Shown here piece after piece: positions 7,666-15,270 of a DNA stretch of 64,000 nucleotides. Location of the stretch: assembly GCA_012838805.1 (NCBI GenBank), contig DUON01000024.1:1-64000 (forward strand), in the 5' to 3' direction. How positions within the stretch are numbered: position 1 is the first letter of the stretch; each line of letters begins with the position of its first letter. This DNA is from Clostridiales bacterium (GTDB taxonomy: Bacteria; Bacillota; Clostridia; Christensenellales; DTU072). The notes under the pieces are model-generated. The model had not been told where the DNA came from. It worked only from the letters and a program-made list of their open reading frames with translations, and ran no database searches. Made by a program: the position numbers and the translations under genes.

Positions 7666-9582
7666 ATGATAAGTAAGTCTGAAATCAGCTATAATCAAGC
7701 GGAAAAAAAAGGCGGGGCACCGTCTGAAAATGTTGACCTTAATCAAACTTCTTTAGTAGAAGATTTTGAGAAAGAAAGCCAAATCAATTTAGACCCAGAA
7801 AGACTTACATACATTTGTGACTATTGCGGCAAAGTTAACCATATTGACGAGCCAAGGTGTTTAAGATGCGGCAAGAGAAGACCCAGAAGCGAATTTGTCA
7901 AAGCTATGACAGCGGTCAGAGAATCCAAAATCGCCAAGCAAGAATACGAAGCACAAAAAGCCGCGAAAGAGCTTGAACGGCAGCAGGCGGAGAAATACCT
8001 TGAACAAAGAAGCGCGCAAATGTTTGCAGACAAGGAAGCCGCACAAAAACTTGAATTAGCCAGAATTATGGAAGAAAAGCTTGCCGACGAAAAGATGAAA
8101 ATGGCGGCAAGAGAAGAGGCGAGAATCGAACAGGAAAGAGACCACGCTAAGAAAATGGCGGCGCGGGAGGCTGTTTTGCAGATTATCGCCGCTGAGAAAT
8201 ATGCCGACGAAATAGTTGCCCACACCAAAAAAGACGCCACGCTTGCCTTGAAAGAGCAAGAAGCCGAATACAAAAAGAAGATTGCCGAAGAAAGAGAGAA
8301 GGCAATCAATATAGCCGCTGAAAAGCTTGTTGCGGAAAGGGCGGGCATTGAAAGATACGCCGCCGAACAAATCAGCAAAATAAAAGACAGTTCGGAAAGA
8401 ATGGCTAAGGAAAGAATCCTTGCCGAAAGAGACCAGTCCGAAAAAATGGCGGCAAGAAGAGCGGTTCTCCAGATTATCGCAGCGGAAAAAGCCGCTGAAG
8501 AAGAGCTTAGAATAAATAAAGAAGCTTTGTCAAGAGCGGCTCTTAGAAGAATAGAAGAAGAAAGAGAGCTTGCACAGAAAGAAAGCAATGCAAGATTCCT
8601 TGCTGAAAGACAAGGCATTGAGAGAGCGGCGGAAGAGAGAATAAGAGCTGAAAGAGAAGCCGTCAAGAGGCTTTTGGAAGAAAAAAAGGCGTGGGAGATG
8701 TCACAAACCGCCGTCACACCCCCGCCAGACCTTGCCCAAAACAAACAGATTATTCAGCCTTTTGTGGTTGTGCCCTATGTAAATTCCCAACAACCGCTTT
8801 TACAATATAGGCCCAATCAAGTTTATAGATTTGTTCCCAATACATATACCGAACAGCTTGAAGCTAAGGAGCGGGCGGAGAGAGACCTTAGAGTTATGCA
8901 AGAGGGACCTCAACCCACAGACCAAGAAATCAAAGAACTATTGGCAAAGAAGCAAAGAGAAAAAGAGCTTGTGGAACAAGAGCTCAATCAGCTTAAGAAA
9001 GCCGATATGCATACAGAAGACTATCAGAAAACTGACAAGAAAGGCAAACTAAGAGTTAGGCTTGTCGCTTTGTTCAGCGCTCTTTTTGCTTTAGGGTTTG
9101 GCGCTGTGCTGTGGTTTTTGCCTCTTCTATCAAACAATGTTTACTCTGACCCCAACGGCAACTTAAACATCTTCACGGGCTTTTTGGTACTTTTGCAAGA
9201 CGGCATTAACGGAATTGTTGGAACCGAGCTTGCCTTATTAGAAGCCAATTCCTTTGTTGAATTTATTACAAGCCTTGACTTTTTAGGCGGTATTGTCCTA
9301 CCCTTCGGACTGTTTGTGGCAGTGATTACATACGCTGTTATCCTCATAAGGTCTATTGTTAGGATTATCACAGGAAGAGCGAGAACAAAGGGTCTTTTCC
9401 TTTCCATATTTGGTTTTGTGTTTATTCAGATTATTGTCGCGGGCATATTCCTATTAACTAATACCATGGAGCTTGAATTTATTAACAACATAGAGATATC
9501 CGTATACATCCTTGAAGGTCTGGGCTTGTTGACTCTTATTATGGCGATAATTAACAAAATAAATTGCCGTAAAAGAATCTGA
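7666..9582 (+). CDS. RanBP2-type zinc finger, coiled-coil, four-helix membrane protein; first gene of the motif cluster
   Basis: 638 residues from the ATG at 7666, chosen because AAAGGAG lies 7 nt before it; an in-frame GTG at 7621 has no such site. Domains in order: a zinc finger Cys51-x2-Cys54-x3-Asn58-x6-Cys65-x2-Cys68, which fits the RanBP2-type pattern; an Ala/Glu/Lys/Arg coiled coil (about 85-345) holding a duplicated segment; the cluster motif as IIQPFVVVPY then QQPLLQY (about 362-381); a second short helical stretch; and four membrane helices in the last 175 residues. A basic loop between helices 2 and 3 places the N-terminal part and the zinc finger in the cytosol. Function unknown. 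It could act as a scaffold that links a soluble partner to the membrane, but that is inference. Confidence 0.85.
   Translation: MISKSEISYNQAEKKGGAPSENVDLNQTSLVEDFEKESQINLDPERLTYICDYCGKVNHIDEPRCLRCGKRRPRSEFVKAMTAVRESKIAKQEYEAQKAAKELERQQAEKYLEQRSAQMFADKEAAQKLELARIMEEKLADEKMKMAAREEARIEQERDHAKKMAAREAVLQIIAAEKYADEIVAHTKKDATLALKEQEAEYKKKIAEEREKAINIAAEKLVAERAGIERYAAEQISKIKDSSERMAKERILAERDQSEKMAARRAVLQIIAAEKAAEEELRINKEALSRAALRRIEEERELAQKESNARFLAERQGIERAAEERIRAEREAVKRLLEEKKAWEMSQTAVTPPPDLAQNKQIIQPFVVVPYVNSQQPLLQYRPNQVYRFVPNTYTEQLEAKERAERDLRVMQEGPQPTDQEIKELLAKKQREKELVEQELNQLKKADMHTEDYQKTDKKGKLRVRLVALFSALFALGFGAVLWFLPLLSNNVYSDPNGNLNIFTGFLVLLQDGINGIVGTELALLEANSFVEFITSLDFLGGIVLPFGLFVAVITYAVILIRSIVRIITGRARTKGLFLSIFGFVFIQIIVAGIFLLTNTMELEFINNIEISVYILEGLGLLTLIMAIINKINCRKRI
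8134..8655 (+). repeat. Internal duplication inside the coiled coil
   Basis: The segment ERD-x3-KMAAR-x-AVLQIIAAEK occurs at residues 157 and 254 of the encoded protein, 97 residues apart. It is followed in each copy by LVAERAGIER or FLAERQGIER. The second copy is 7 residues shorter, which is one heptad, as expected if the coiled-coil register had to be kept. Confidence 0.7.
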
Positions 9583-9636
9583 AAATAAATTTTATTATAA
9601 TAAGGAATAAAAATAAAATATAAGGAGAATAATCTT

Positions 9637-10455
9637 ATGTCTAAGAAAATTGACAAGACAATACCTGAAAATTATGAGGAATTGTCCGACCTGGAATTTA
9701 TTGCCTATGCGGATTATTTAAGTTCGCCTTACTACCGAAATTACTTAGAAGCAAAACAAAGAAGCGAGATATCCCAGCCAAGAGATATTTATGCCGATTC
9801 CATAAGGCCGGGTGCGAGTGCGAGAAAAGTAAGAGGTGACATAGGTATTACATATAGAAGAAGAAGCGGTTTGTTGGCATTGATAGCGATTTTTATGCTC
9901 CTAATAATAGCAGTAGCCGCTGTAGGGTATTTTGATGTATATCCCGAATACGTGTCGGCTTTTTCCAGAACCCAAGGGGAGACGGTTGACCAAGTGGATA
10001 TGGCTGACCCCGTATTGGGAGCTCTTGTCAAATTCGCCAAGATGGATTTCGATTCGATTTTTTATGATGACGCTCTTGCAACAATAGAAGATGAAGAGAA
10101 TATCGGAGCATTGATTGCTTATTACGGCATGCCGGTAGCCATAGCGTTGGCACTATTGATTGCTCTTATCATATTCATTACGGCACTGGTTGCGATTGGC
10201 AAGAGATCTATTGCGAAAGGATATGTGGCTAAGAAAACCAAGTTTGGATTTTTGTCCATTCTGCTTTTTGTACTGTCTTTATTTGTAGCCGCCGCCGGAA
10301 TTGTATGGAACGGAGCCGGCTTCAAAGAAATAGTCGGTTTCTTTACTGGCGAGAGTTCATATATTCAAGCGGGCTATGGGCTTTATGCCTTGATAGGATT
10401 GTCGCTAATTAGCTTAATCTTTAATCTTTTCGCATATAAGAAAGATTACAGATAA
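9637..10455 (+). CDS. Four-helix membrane protein of the cluster, without the linear motif
   Basis: 272 residues. A soluble N-terminal part of about 78 residues is followed by helix 1 (about 79-99), an outer segment beginning DPVLGALVKF, helix 2 (about 168-190), a basic loop (KRSIAKGYVAKKTK), helix 3 (about 204-228) and helix 4. Helix 4 carries YGLYALIGLSLISL, almost identical to YGLYAVAGLSLISL in the gene at 12179, which shows that they are paralogues. The proline-rich motif of the cluster is absent here but is encoded by the small gene 24 nt downstream. An AAGGAG site precedes the ATG. Function unknown. Confidence 0.8.
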   Translation: MSKKIDKTIPENYEELSDLEFIAYADYLSSPYYRNYLEAKQRSEISQPRDIYADSIRPGASARKVRGDIGITYRRRSGLLALIAIFMLLIIAVAAVGYFDVYPEYVSAFSRTQGETVDQVDMADPVLGALVKFAKMDFDSIFYDDALATIEDEENIGALIAYYGMPVAIALALLIALIIFITALVAIGKRSIAKGYVAKKTKFGFLSILLFVLSLFVAAAGIVWNGAGFKEIVGFFTGESSYIQAGYGLYALIGLSLISLIFNLFAYKKDYR

Positions 10456-10479
10456 TTATTATCAATAAGGAGATGTATT

Positions 10480-10692
10480 ATGGCTAAGAGAAACAAGTAT
10501 CAGGAATTTGAACAGCCGAGAAGAAAGGTTATGAGACCCGTTTACAGAATAGTCAACAACACTGGAGTTGTACCGGTAGCCAAACCCGCTTCGAATATTC
10601 AATTGACACCTATCGTGCAACCCATAAGCTTTGTTCCCTATTCCACTCAAAGTCAACCTATATTTACTGACGACCAAGATTACGATTATTAA
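10480..10692 (+). CDS. Small motif-only protein of the cluster
   Basis: 70 residues, soluble. The basic N-terminus is followed by the cluster motif at about 38-61 (PASNIQLTPIVQPISFVPY, then QSQPIF), and the protein ends in the acidic, tyrosine-rich tail DDQDYDY. It resembles the 82-aa product at 11878 along its whole length. A clear AAGGAG site 9 nt before the ATG and the shared motif argue that it is real despite its size. It follows a membrane paralogue that lacks the motif, so the pair may do what the fused members do alone. Confidence 0.8.
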   Translation: MAKRNKYQEFEQPRRKVMRPVYRIVNNTGVVPVAKPASNIQLTPIVQPISFVPYSTQSQPIFTDDQDYDY

Positions 10693-10716
10693 ACAAACGA
10701 AAAAACACATTCAGTC

Positions 10717-10741
10717 TAAGCTCTCAATCTTTGAGAGCTTA
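10717..10741. other. Perfect hairpin in the 175-nt gap of the cluster
   Basis: TAAGCTCTCAA (10717-10727) and TTGAGAGCTTA (10731-10741) form an 11-bp stem with a 3-nt loop. No T tract follows, so it is not a standard terminator. A second, weaker pairing, GGCGT/ACGCC, encloses 10743-10787. It could be a processing or stability element inside the operon. Confidence 0.5.
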
Positions 10742-10867
10742 AGGCGTCTAATTATTGAGGAAGCCTTTCCAAAAATAGTTAAACGCCTATGTATTGAACT
10801 GTATACTAATATATGATAAACTTAATAAGTGCGATTAAACTTTATCAACCCTTAAAAGGGAGGGCAT

Positions 10868-11854
10868 ATGGCAAAAAGGTATTATGACGATTATGATAAC
10901 TATGGCTCAAGACAACAGTCATCTTTTGGCCACCCCAGTTTACCGCCCATAATGCCGGTAAAAAGGAAGGATATGCCCTTAACAAAGCAACAGATGCTGG
11001 AAGAGCAGCAGAAAAGACTTCAATTTGAAAGAAAGAGAAGGGCAGTTGCGAATAGAAAGAGTTATTATAGGAATCAAGCCTCGGGCAAGAGAAAAAAGGT
11101 AGACCCCAACAAGAAATACCGCTTGGAGAAAGACAAGAGGATAAAAAAAGGTAGAGATTATTTCTTCGTTATGAGAAAGTTTGTCTGCTTTTTGCTCTTT
11201 TTGCTTTTTGCGGCAAGTATAGGCTTGTTTGCGGTGGGATACCTGAACTTGGTTCCCGAATACACTTCACTATATGTAGAGCCCGATTATACGCCCGAAG
11301 AAGAGAGAATAACCGAAGACGAGGAAGAGCCCTATGTCGACCAAAGTGAACACTTCACAACAGTAGACCCGATATTCGGCTTTTTGAAAAGTACTTTTGG
11401 GCTGGACCTTGGGCCTTCGCCCAAATATGACCAAATGGCTGAACAAGCGGAAGTGGGATACGAAGACATTGTCGCATCCATTGCCGTTACATACTTCCCG
11501 GTAGCTATGGCTTTGTATATTATAGCAGCTCTGGTTTCTATGATAAAAGCCTTTTTGGCGATGTTTGGAAGAAGAATCTTTCGTCTGTTCGGTCTCAGCG
11601 CTATATGGATGTTGATTATGGCGGGAGTGGTTATTTTGGGAGGAACGGCATCTAATCTCTCCCTTGATGCCTCCATGGACTATTCTCAAATCGTACCTTT
11701 CTTGACATCTGCGCTCATAGCTCCCAGTGACCCCGCTACGGCGCCCCAAACCGCCGCCGGCTTTGGGCTTTTGGCTATGGTGCTGCTGCCCGTATTGATA
11801 CTGATACTATCACTCTTTGCAAAGAAGAAAGTGCCTTTTAGTATATTTGATTGA
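10868..11854 (+). CDS. Four-helix membrane protein of the cluster, without the linear motif
   Basis: 328 residues. A very basic, Tyr/Gln-rich N-terminal region of about 100 residues leads into helix 1 (about 101-124). An acidic outer segment follows with DPIFGFLKST, matching DPVLGALVKF and DTVFGLLSLL in its paralogues. Then come helix 2 (about 213-236), the basic loop MFGRRIFRLFG, helix 3 (about 242-262) and helix 4, ending in AKKK. Like the gene at 9637 it lacks the proline-rich motif and is followed by a small motif-only gene. GGGAGG precedes the ATG. Function unknown. Confidence 0.8.
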   Translation: MAKRYYDDYDNYGSRQQSSFGHPSLPPIMPVKRKDMPLTKQQMLEEQQKRLQFERKRRAVANRKSYYRNQASGKRKKVDPNKKYRLEKDKRIKKGRDYFFVMRKFVCFLLFLLFAASIGLFAVGYLNLVPEYTSLYVEPDYTPEEERITEDEEEPYVDQSEHFTTVDPIFGFLKSTFGLDLGPSPKYDQMAEQAEVGYEDIVASIAVTYFPVAMALYIIAALVSMIKAFLAMFGRRIFRLFGLSAIWMLIMAGVVILGGTASNLSLDASMDYSQIVPFLTSALIAPSDPATAPQTAAGFGLLAMVLLPVLILILSLFAKKKVPFSIFD

Positions 11855-11877
11855 TTATAAATTGTGAGAGGATTATT

Positions 11878-12126
11878 ATGGCAAAAAAGAAGAATAAAAA
11901 AGCTATCCAAAATCAGCAGGCGGAAAGACCTGTAAAAAGGGTTCCCAGAGAGCAAATCATATACGCCAAAGTTCCGAGTGGAATCCCTATTGCGCAACCT
12001 GCCTCAAACATTCAGTTGACCCCGATAGTGCAGCCTGTTGCGTTCGTACCGTATTCCACCAGCAGACAGCCTTTAGTGGTCATGGACGAAGTCTATGAGG
12101 GCTATGAGGAATATGAAGATTATTGA
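11878..12126 (+). CDS. Small motif-only protein of the cluster, paralogue of the 70-aa protein
   Basis: 82 residues from the ATG at 11878, which has GAGAGG upstream; an in-frame TTG at 11851 overlaps the previous gene and lacks a site. The motif PASNIQLTPIVQPVAFVPY lies at about 42-59, followed by SRQPL. The tail EGYEEYEDY is acidic and rich in tyrosine like that of the 70-aa protein. There is no membrane helix or signal peptide, so it is expected in the cytosol. Function unknown. Confidence 0.8.
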   Translation: MAKKKNKKAIQNQQAERPVKRVPREQIIYAKVPSGIPIAQPASNIQLTPIVQPVAFVPYSTSRQPLVVMDEVYEGYEEYEDY

Positions 12127-12178
12127 TTTAAGGATAATTAAATAATAGTACAAATTTTTATATATAAGGAGACCTATT

Positions 12179-12880
12179 ATGTCCAAGAAAGAGAAAAAAG
12201 ACTTGATTGACAATGAATGGCTTGATGAAGAAATAAGCCAACCCGCTTCTAATCAATCTCAAGCGCCTTCTGGAGTGCAGCTGTCGCCTATCGTACAGCC
12301 CATAGCGCTTGTTCCCTACAATACGCAGGAACAGCCTTTATTCCAATATGGAAGCTATGATGTAGCCAAGGCAAGGGAAGAGATCTCTAGGGAATTTGAA
12401 GAGTATACCGAAAGTAAGGAAGATTATGAAGAGCAAATCACCCAAAAGAAAGTAAGGTTTGTTCCTATCTTTCTTGCCGTATTGAGCTTGCTTGTAATAG
12501 CAGTGCTTGTGGTGGGCGAATTTGTGGCTCAGGAATATCTTGCTTTGACAGCGGGTATGAGCGGATACGCTTATATCATGGAGCTTGTGGACGTCTTTAC
12601 TGGCGTAGGCGAGCTTGTCATAGCTGATTTGATTTTCCCGGGAGCCGTTGCACTTGTTGCAGTATTCGCATTAATAAACCTAATAGCCTCCTTAATAAAA
12701 ATGAAGTCTAAAGGTGCATGCGTCATATCAAAAATATGTATGTTCTTTATGCTTACTTTTTCTTTGACGCTTGTACTCATAAGCCTTATGAACGACTATG
12801 AGATAATATATGGTTTATATGCTGTGGCTGGACTGTCCTTAATATCTTTGGTCATTGGTTATTTAGCAAAGAAAGCCTAA
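12179..12880 (+). CDS. Four-helix membrane protein of the cluster with fused motif
   Basis: 233 residues, the shortest membrane member. The motif GVQLSPIVQPIALVPY lies at about 32-47, followed by QEQPLFQY, inside a charged cytosolic N-terminus. Four helices follow: about 97-120, 142-171, 180-200 and 206-230. Helix 4 has YGLYAVAGLSLISL, shared with the gene at 9637, and the end is LAKKA. The loop between helices 2 and 3 is basic (KMKSKGACVISK), so the N-terminus is predicted inside. AAGGAG precedes the ATG. Function unknown. Confidence 0.8.
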   Translation: MSKKEKKDLIDNEWLDEEISQPASNQSQAPSGVQLSPIVQPIALVPYNTQEQPLFQYGSYDVAKAREEISREFEEYTESKEDYEEQITQKKVRFVPIFLAVLSLLVIAVLVVGEFVAQEYLALTAGMSGYAYIMELVDVFTGVGELVIADLIFPGAVALVAVFALINLIASLIKMKSKGACVISKICMFFMLTFSLTLVLISLMNDYEIIYGLYAVAGLSLISLVIGYLAKKA

Positions 12881-12929
12881 AGGAATATAAGAAAAAAACT
12901 GGGTTCTTACTTAAAGGAGTTGATTAATA

Positions 12930-13268
12930 ATGAGAAGAAGAAGAAACAAAGACAGCGGTTACGAACCCGCGGTTAAGCGCCAAATGCAGCCTAATCAACA
13001 GATATACTGGCCGTATCCTACGCCTCAAAAACCCAATGTGACGGTAGCCATGCCCAATACGGGAAACTATCAGTCATACGGCGTGGGAACAATAATCGGT
13101 CTGCCCCAATATCAATCCATAGATGAGTACGGAAGGGTGTTCCATCCTCCGCTTTTGTATGGAGCTCAACCTTGTTCGGCACCCGTGCCTGTGGCAATAC
13201 CGTCGTCTATTGTGCAGACCACTCCTATAACATTGCCGTTGCAGATGTCATATGGCGATAATAAATAG
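12930..13268 (+). CDS. Gln/Pro/Tyr-rich soluble protein of the cluster with a degenerate motif
   Basis: 112 residues, starting with four arginines after Met and rich in Pro, Gln and Tyr, so probably disordered. Near the C-terminus PSSIVQTTPI aligns with PSSIVQLPPI of the next gene, but the VQPI-x-x-VPY half has decayed to TLPLQMSY. There is no membrane helix. AAAGGAG lies 12 nt before the ATG. It sits in the series between two motif-membrane fusions and is probably a diverged motif-only member. Confidence 0.7.
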   Translation: MRRRRNKDSGYEPAVKRQMQPNQQIYWPYPTPQKPNVTVAMPNTGNYQSYGVGTIIGLPQYQSIDEYGRVFHPPLLYGAQPCSAPVPVAIPSSIVQTTPITLPLQMSYGDNK

Positions 13269-13296
13269 ACCCAAAATCAATTAGGAAGGTAGAAAA

Positions 13297-14325
13297 ATGA
13301 TAAATGATATGAACAATCAGCAAGAATCGCGTAATCCACAAAACACCAGTTTTCTGACTCCGCCTCCCAATACGGCAGGTGCGGGACGACCTACTGTTCC
13401 TCAAAGCGACAATGGGAAATGGGTTCCCGTAGACCCCAATACTTTGGGCTTTACGGTAAGCGGTGGTATGAATCAGCCTATCCAAGGTCCGGACGGCGCT
13501 TATTATTGCATAAGCAATTCGCAGCCCGAGTATGCCAGCATACAGGCAAACTTCAACAATGCAGTTCCCACTCCTTCTTCAATTGTGCAGCTGCCGCCCA
13601 TAGTTCAGCCTATATCGCTGGTGCCTTACGCTTCTCAAAATCAGCCCTTACTTCAGTATGACCCCAATTACAGACCTATGGAGCCAGAAGCGCCTCAATC
13701 ACCCAGATACAGGCTTAAGCCTTATAGAGGAATTTCTTTTATTCAGATTCTATTCTCTTTGGCAGCTATTATTCTGATGGTCATGATGCTGGTTATTGAC
13801 GCCAAGAAAGGCGGGGGAGCGGTGGACTGGTCGGCTTATAAAGCAAACGGTTCGGATACCGTATTTGGTCTTTTGTCTTTATTGGGACTTGGCGGTATGT
13901 CCAGCGTGTATTATGACCAATTATTAAATGTTTACTTTACAGAGGGTCTTGGTGCGGGCTTTTCCGCTGACTGGCTGCTCTCATTGATGCTGATTCTTAT
14001 TCCCGTATTCGTAATACTGATTGTGATTTCATCATTAGTAATGCTGATATATTATATTGTAAAGATAGGCGCTATGAAATCCCCGAGAGCATTCAGCGCA
14101 GGAGCGTTGATAAATCTGCTCTCCAGCGGATGTATTATTGCCATGATTTATGGAATATCCTCAAGAGAGAACATGAACCTTGTACCGGGTCTGTTCGTAT
14201 ATGTTGTCGCCGCCATAAGCTTAATCATGATTATCTTGCCATACTTTGCCAGAAAAAACGCTTATGTGCTTGACGAAATTGCACTAAAGAAGGTCTATAT
14301 ACTTGACGAACCTGAAAAAGCTTAA
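13297..14325 (+). CDS. Four-helix membrane protein of the cluster with fused motif; last gene of the series
   Basis: 342 residues. The long polar N-terminus (about 1-145) contains the fullest motif copy, PSSIVQLPPIVQPISLVPY at 93-111 followed by QNQPLLQY. Helix 1 (about 147-167) is followed by an outer segment with DTVFGLLSLL and YYDQL, helix 2 (about 228-256), a basic loop (KIGAMKSPR), helix 3 (about 266-284) and helix 4, which ends in ARKN. This topology is the same as in the genes at 7666, 9637, 10868 and 12179. AGGAAGG precedes the ATG. Function unknown. Confidence 0.8.
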   Translation: MINDMNNQQESRNPQNTSFLTPPPNTAGAGRPTVPQSDNGKWVPVDPNTLGFTVSGGMNQPIQGPDGAYYCISNSQPEYASIQANFNNAVPTPSSIVQLPPIVQPISLVPYASQNQPLLQYDPNYRPMEPEAPQSPRYRLKPYRGISFIQILFSLAAIILMVMMLVIDAKKGGGAVDWSAYKANGSDTVFGLLSLLGLGGMSSVYYDQLLNVYFTEGLGAGFSADWLLSLMLILIPVFVILIVISSLVMLIYYIVKIGAMKSPRAFSAGALINLLSSGCIIAMIYGISSRENMNLVPGLFVYVVAAISLIMIILPYFARKNAYVLDEIALKKVYILDEPEKA

Positions 14326-14338
14326 TATAATAATATTG

Positions 14339-14370
14339 AAAGGTGGGTATAACATCAATATCCACCTTTT
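14339..14370 (+). terminator. Hairpin closing the paralogue cluster, probable terminator
   Basis: AAAGGTGGGTAT (14339-14350) pairs with ATATCCACCTTT (14358-14369) with one G-T pair and a 7-nt loop. Only TTTT ends the stem, so some read-through into acpP is possible. Confidence 0.55.
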
Positions 14371-14416
14371 GAATAAAGATGTAATATAAGGTAAAAAGTA
14401 TATATAGGAGAAAGAA

Positions 14417-14647
14417 ATGGTTGTATTTGATAAAGTAAAGAGCCTTATCGCACAACAATTGGGAATCAGCGAAAGCGACATCACGGAAGACAGTTCCTTA
14501 GTAAACGATTTGGGTGCGGACTCTTTGGATATAGTACAAATGCTTATCAGTATGGAAAAGGAATTCGGAATAGTATTTGACGACAACGAAATAAAGAACA
14601 TAAAGACAGTAGGCGACGCAGTAAAATTCATAGACACTCATAAATAA
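14417..14647 (+). CDS. acpP: Acyl carrier protein
   Basis: 76 residues, the standard size. GADSLD holds Ser36, the site of 4'-phosphopantetheine attachment. The small acidic four-helix protein carries growing acyl chains in fatty acid synthesis. No other fatty acid gene is adjacent, which is unusual because acpP often follows fabD or fabG. AGGAG precedes the ATG. Confidence 0.97.
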   Translation: MVVFDKVKSLIAQQLGISESDITEDSSLVNDLGADSLDIVQMLISMEKEFGIVFDDNEIKNIKTVGDAVKFIDTHK

Positions 14648-14671
14648 TCTGAATTTTAAGCCTTATATCTA

Positions 14672-14701
14672 TTGACATATCTAAATAACTTATGATATAA
14701 T
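14672..14701 (+). promoter_or_regulatory. Near-consensus promoter of the rpmG-secE-nusG operon
   Basis: TTGACA at 14672-14677 and TATAAT at 14696-14701 with an 18 bp spacer. The predicted start is about 14708. Confidence 0.8.
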
Positions 14702-14706
14702 ATTAA

Positions 14707-14734
14707 AGCACCCTTTGGGGGTGTTAATTTTTTT
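14707..14734 (+). terminator. Terminator-shaped hairpin at the predicted transcription start of rpmG
   Basis: AGCACCC (14707-14713) pairs with GGGTGTT (14719-14725), then AA and seven T (14728-14734). It lies downstream of the rpmG promoter and ends just before the GGAGG site at 14735. It can stop transcripts coming from acpP and would form the 5' end of the rpmG mRNA. Confidence 0.7.
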
Positions 14735-14749
14735 GGAGGATTTTCTGGA

Positions 14750-14899
14750 ATGCGGGTTAAAATAACACTGGCATGTACCGAATGCAAGCAACGAAATTAT
14801 GATTTGACAAAGAACAAGAAGAACACTCCCGACAGAGTGGAACTATCCAAATATTGCAGATTTTGTAAAAAGCATACTTTGCATAAGGAAACCAAATAG
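14750..14899 (+). CDS. rpmG: Ribosomal protein bL33
   Basis: 49 residues, found by reading the gap. It starts [17 protein letters not shown] and has a zinc ribbon made of CTEC and CRFC, then ends KHTLHKETK. This is the zinc-binding C+ form of L33 in the large subunit. GGAGG lies 10 nt before the ATG, and secE follows after 9 nt, the usual rpmG-secE-nusG order. Confidence 0.95.
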   Translation: MRVKITLACTECKQRNYDLTKNKKNTPDRVELSKYCRFCKKHTLHKETK

Positions 14900-14908
14900 G
14901 AGGTTCTT

Positions 14909-15241
14909 ATGGCAAAAAAGCGTAACAATTTAGATATTCCTGAAATTGAAGTCGCCTTAAACAATAAGACCAGCCCCAATCCTAAGATTAAGGCAAAAAC
15001 CAAGAAAAAGCCTAATGCCAAGAGAAAGTTCTCCTTGGGGAAAGTTTTCAAGGAAATGATAAGCGAATTAAAGAAAGTGGACTGGGCACCTTTCAAAAAG
15101 ACGAAAAACAACAGCGGAGTGATTACCCAAACCGCTACGGTCTTAGTTGTGGTAGTATTCTTTTTGATATTTATATCGCTATTCGATACCGGACTTACGG
15201 CTTTGTTGGACTTATTGCTTGAGGCAGCAAGCCCAAATTAA
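14909..15241 (+). CDS. secE: Preprotein translocase subunit SecE
   Basis: 110 residues. The conserved ELKKVDWAPFKKTK box precedes a single membrane helix (about 74-97), as in the short Gram-positive SecE. It clamps SecY in the Sec channel. The N-terminus carries about 45 extra lysine-rich residues compared with the roughly 60-residue SecE of Bacillus. It lies between rpmG and nusG as usual. Confidence 0.95.
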   Translation: MAKKRNNLDIPEIEVALNNKTSPNPKIKAKTKKKPNAKRKFSLGKVFKEMISELKKVDWAPFKKTKNNSGVITQTATVLVVVVFFLIFISLFDTGLTALLDLLLEAASPN

Positions 15242-15270
15242 GGTTTTTTAGGTAAAAAACAGGAGTAGAT

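Noticed and set aside
7821-8744. Long open frame on the minus strand opposite the coiled coil
   Set aside because: It is rich in Ser, Ala and Leu as expected from the complement of Lys/Glu/Ala codons, has no ribosome site, and the + strand gene is clear.
14801-15111. Minus-strand open frame across rpmG and secE
   Set aside because: The + strand holds rpmG with its zinc ribbon and secE with their own ribosome sites, so the minus frame is a shadow.
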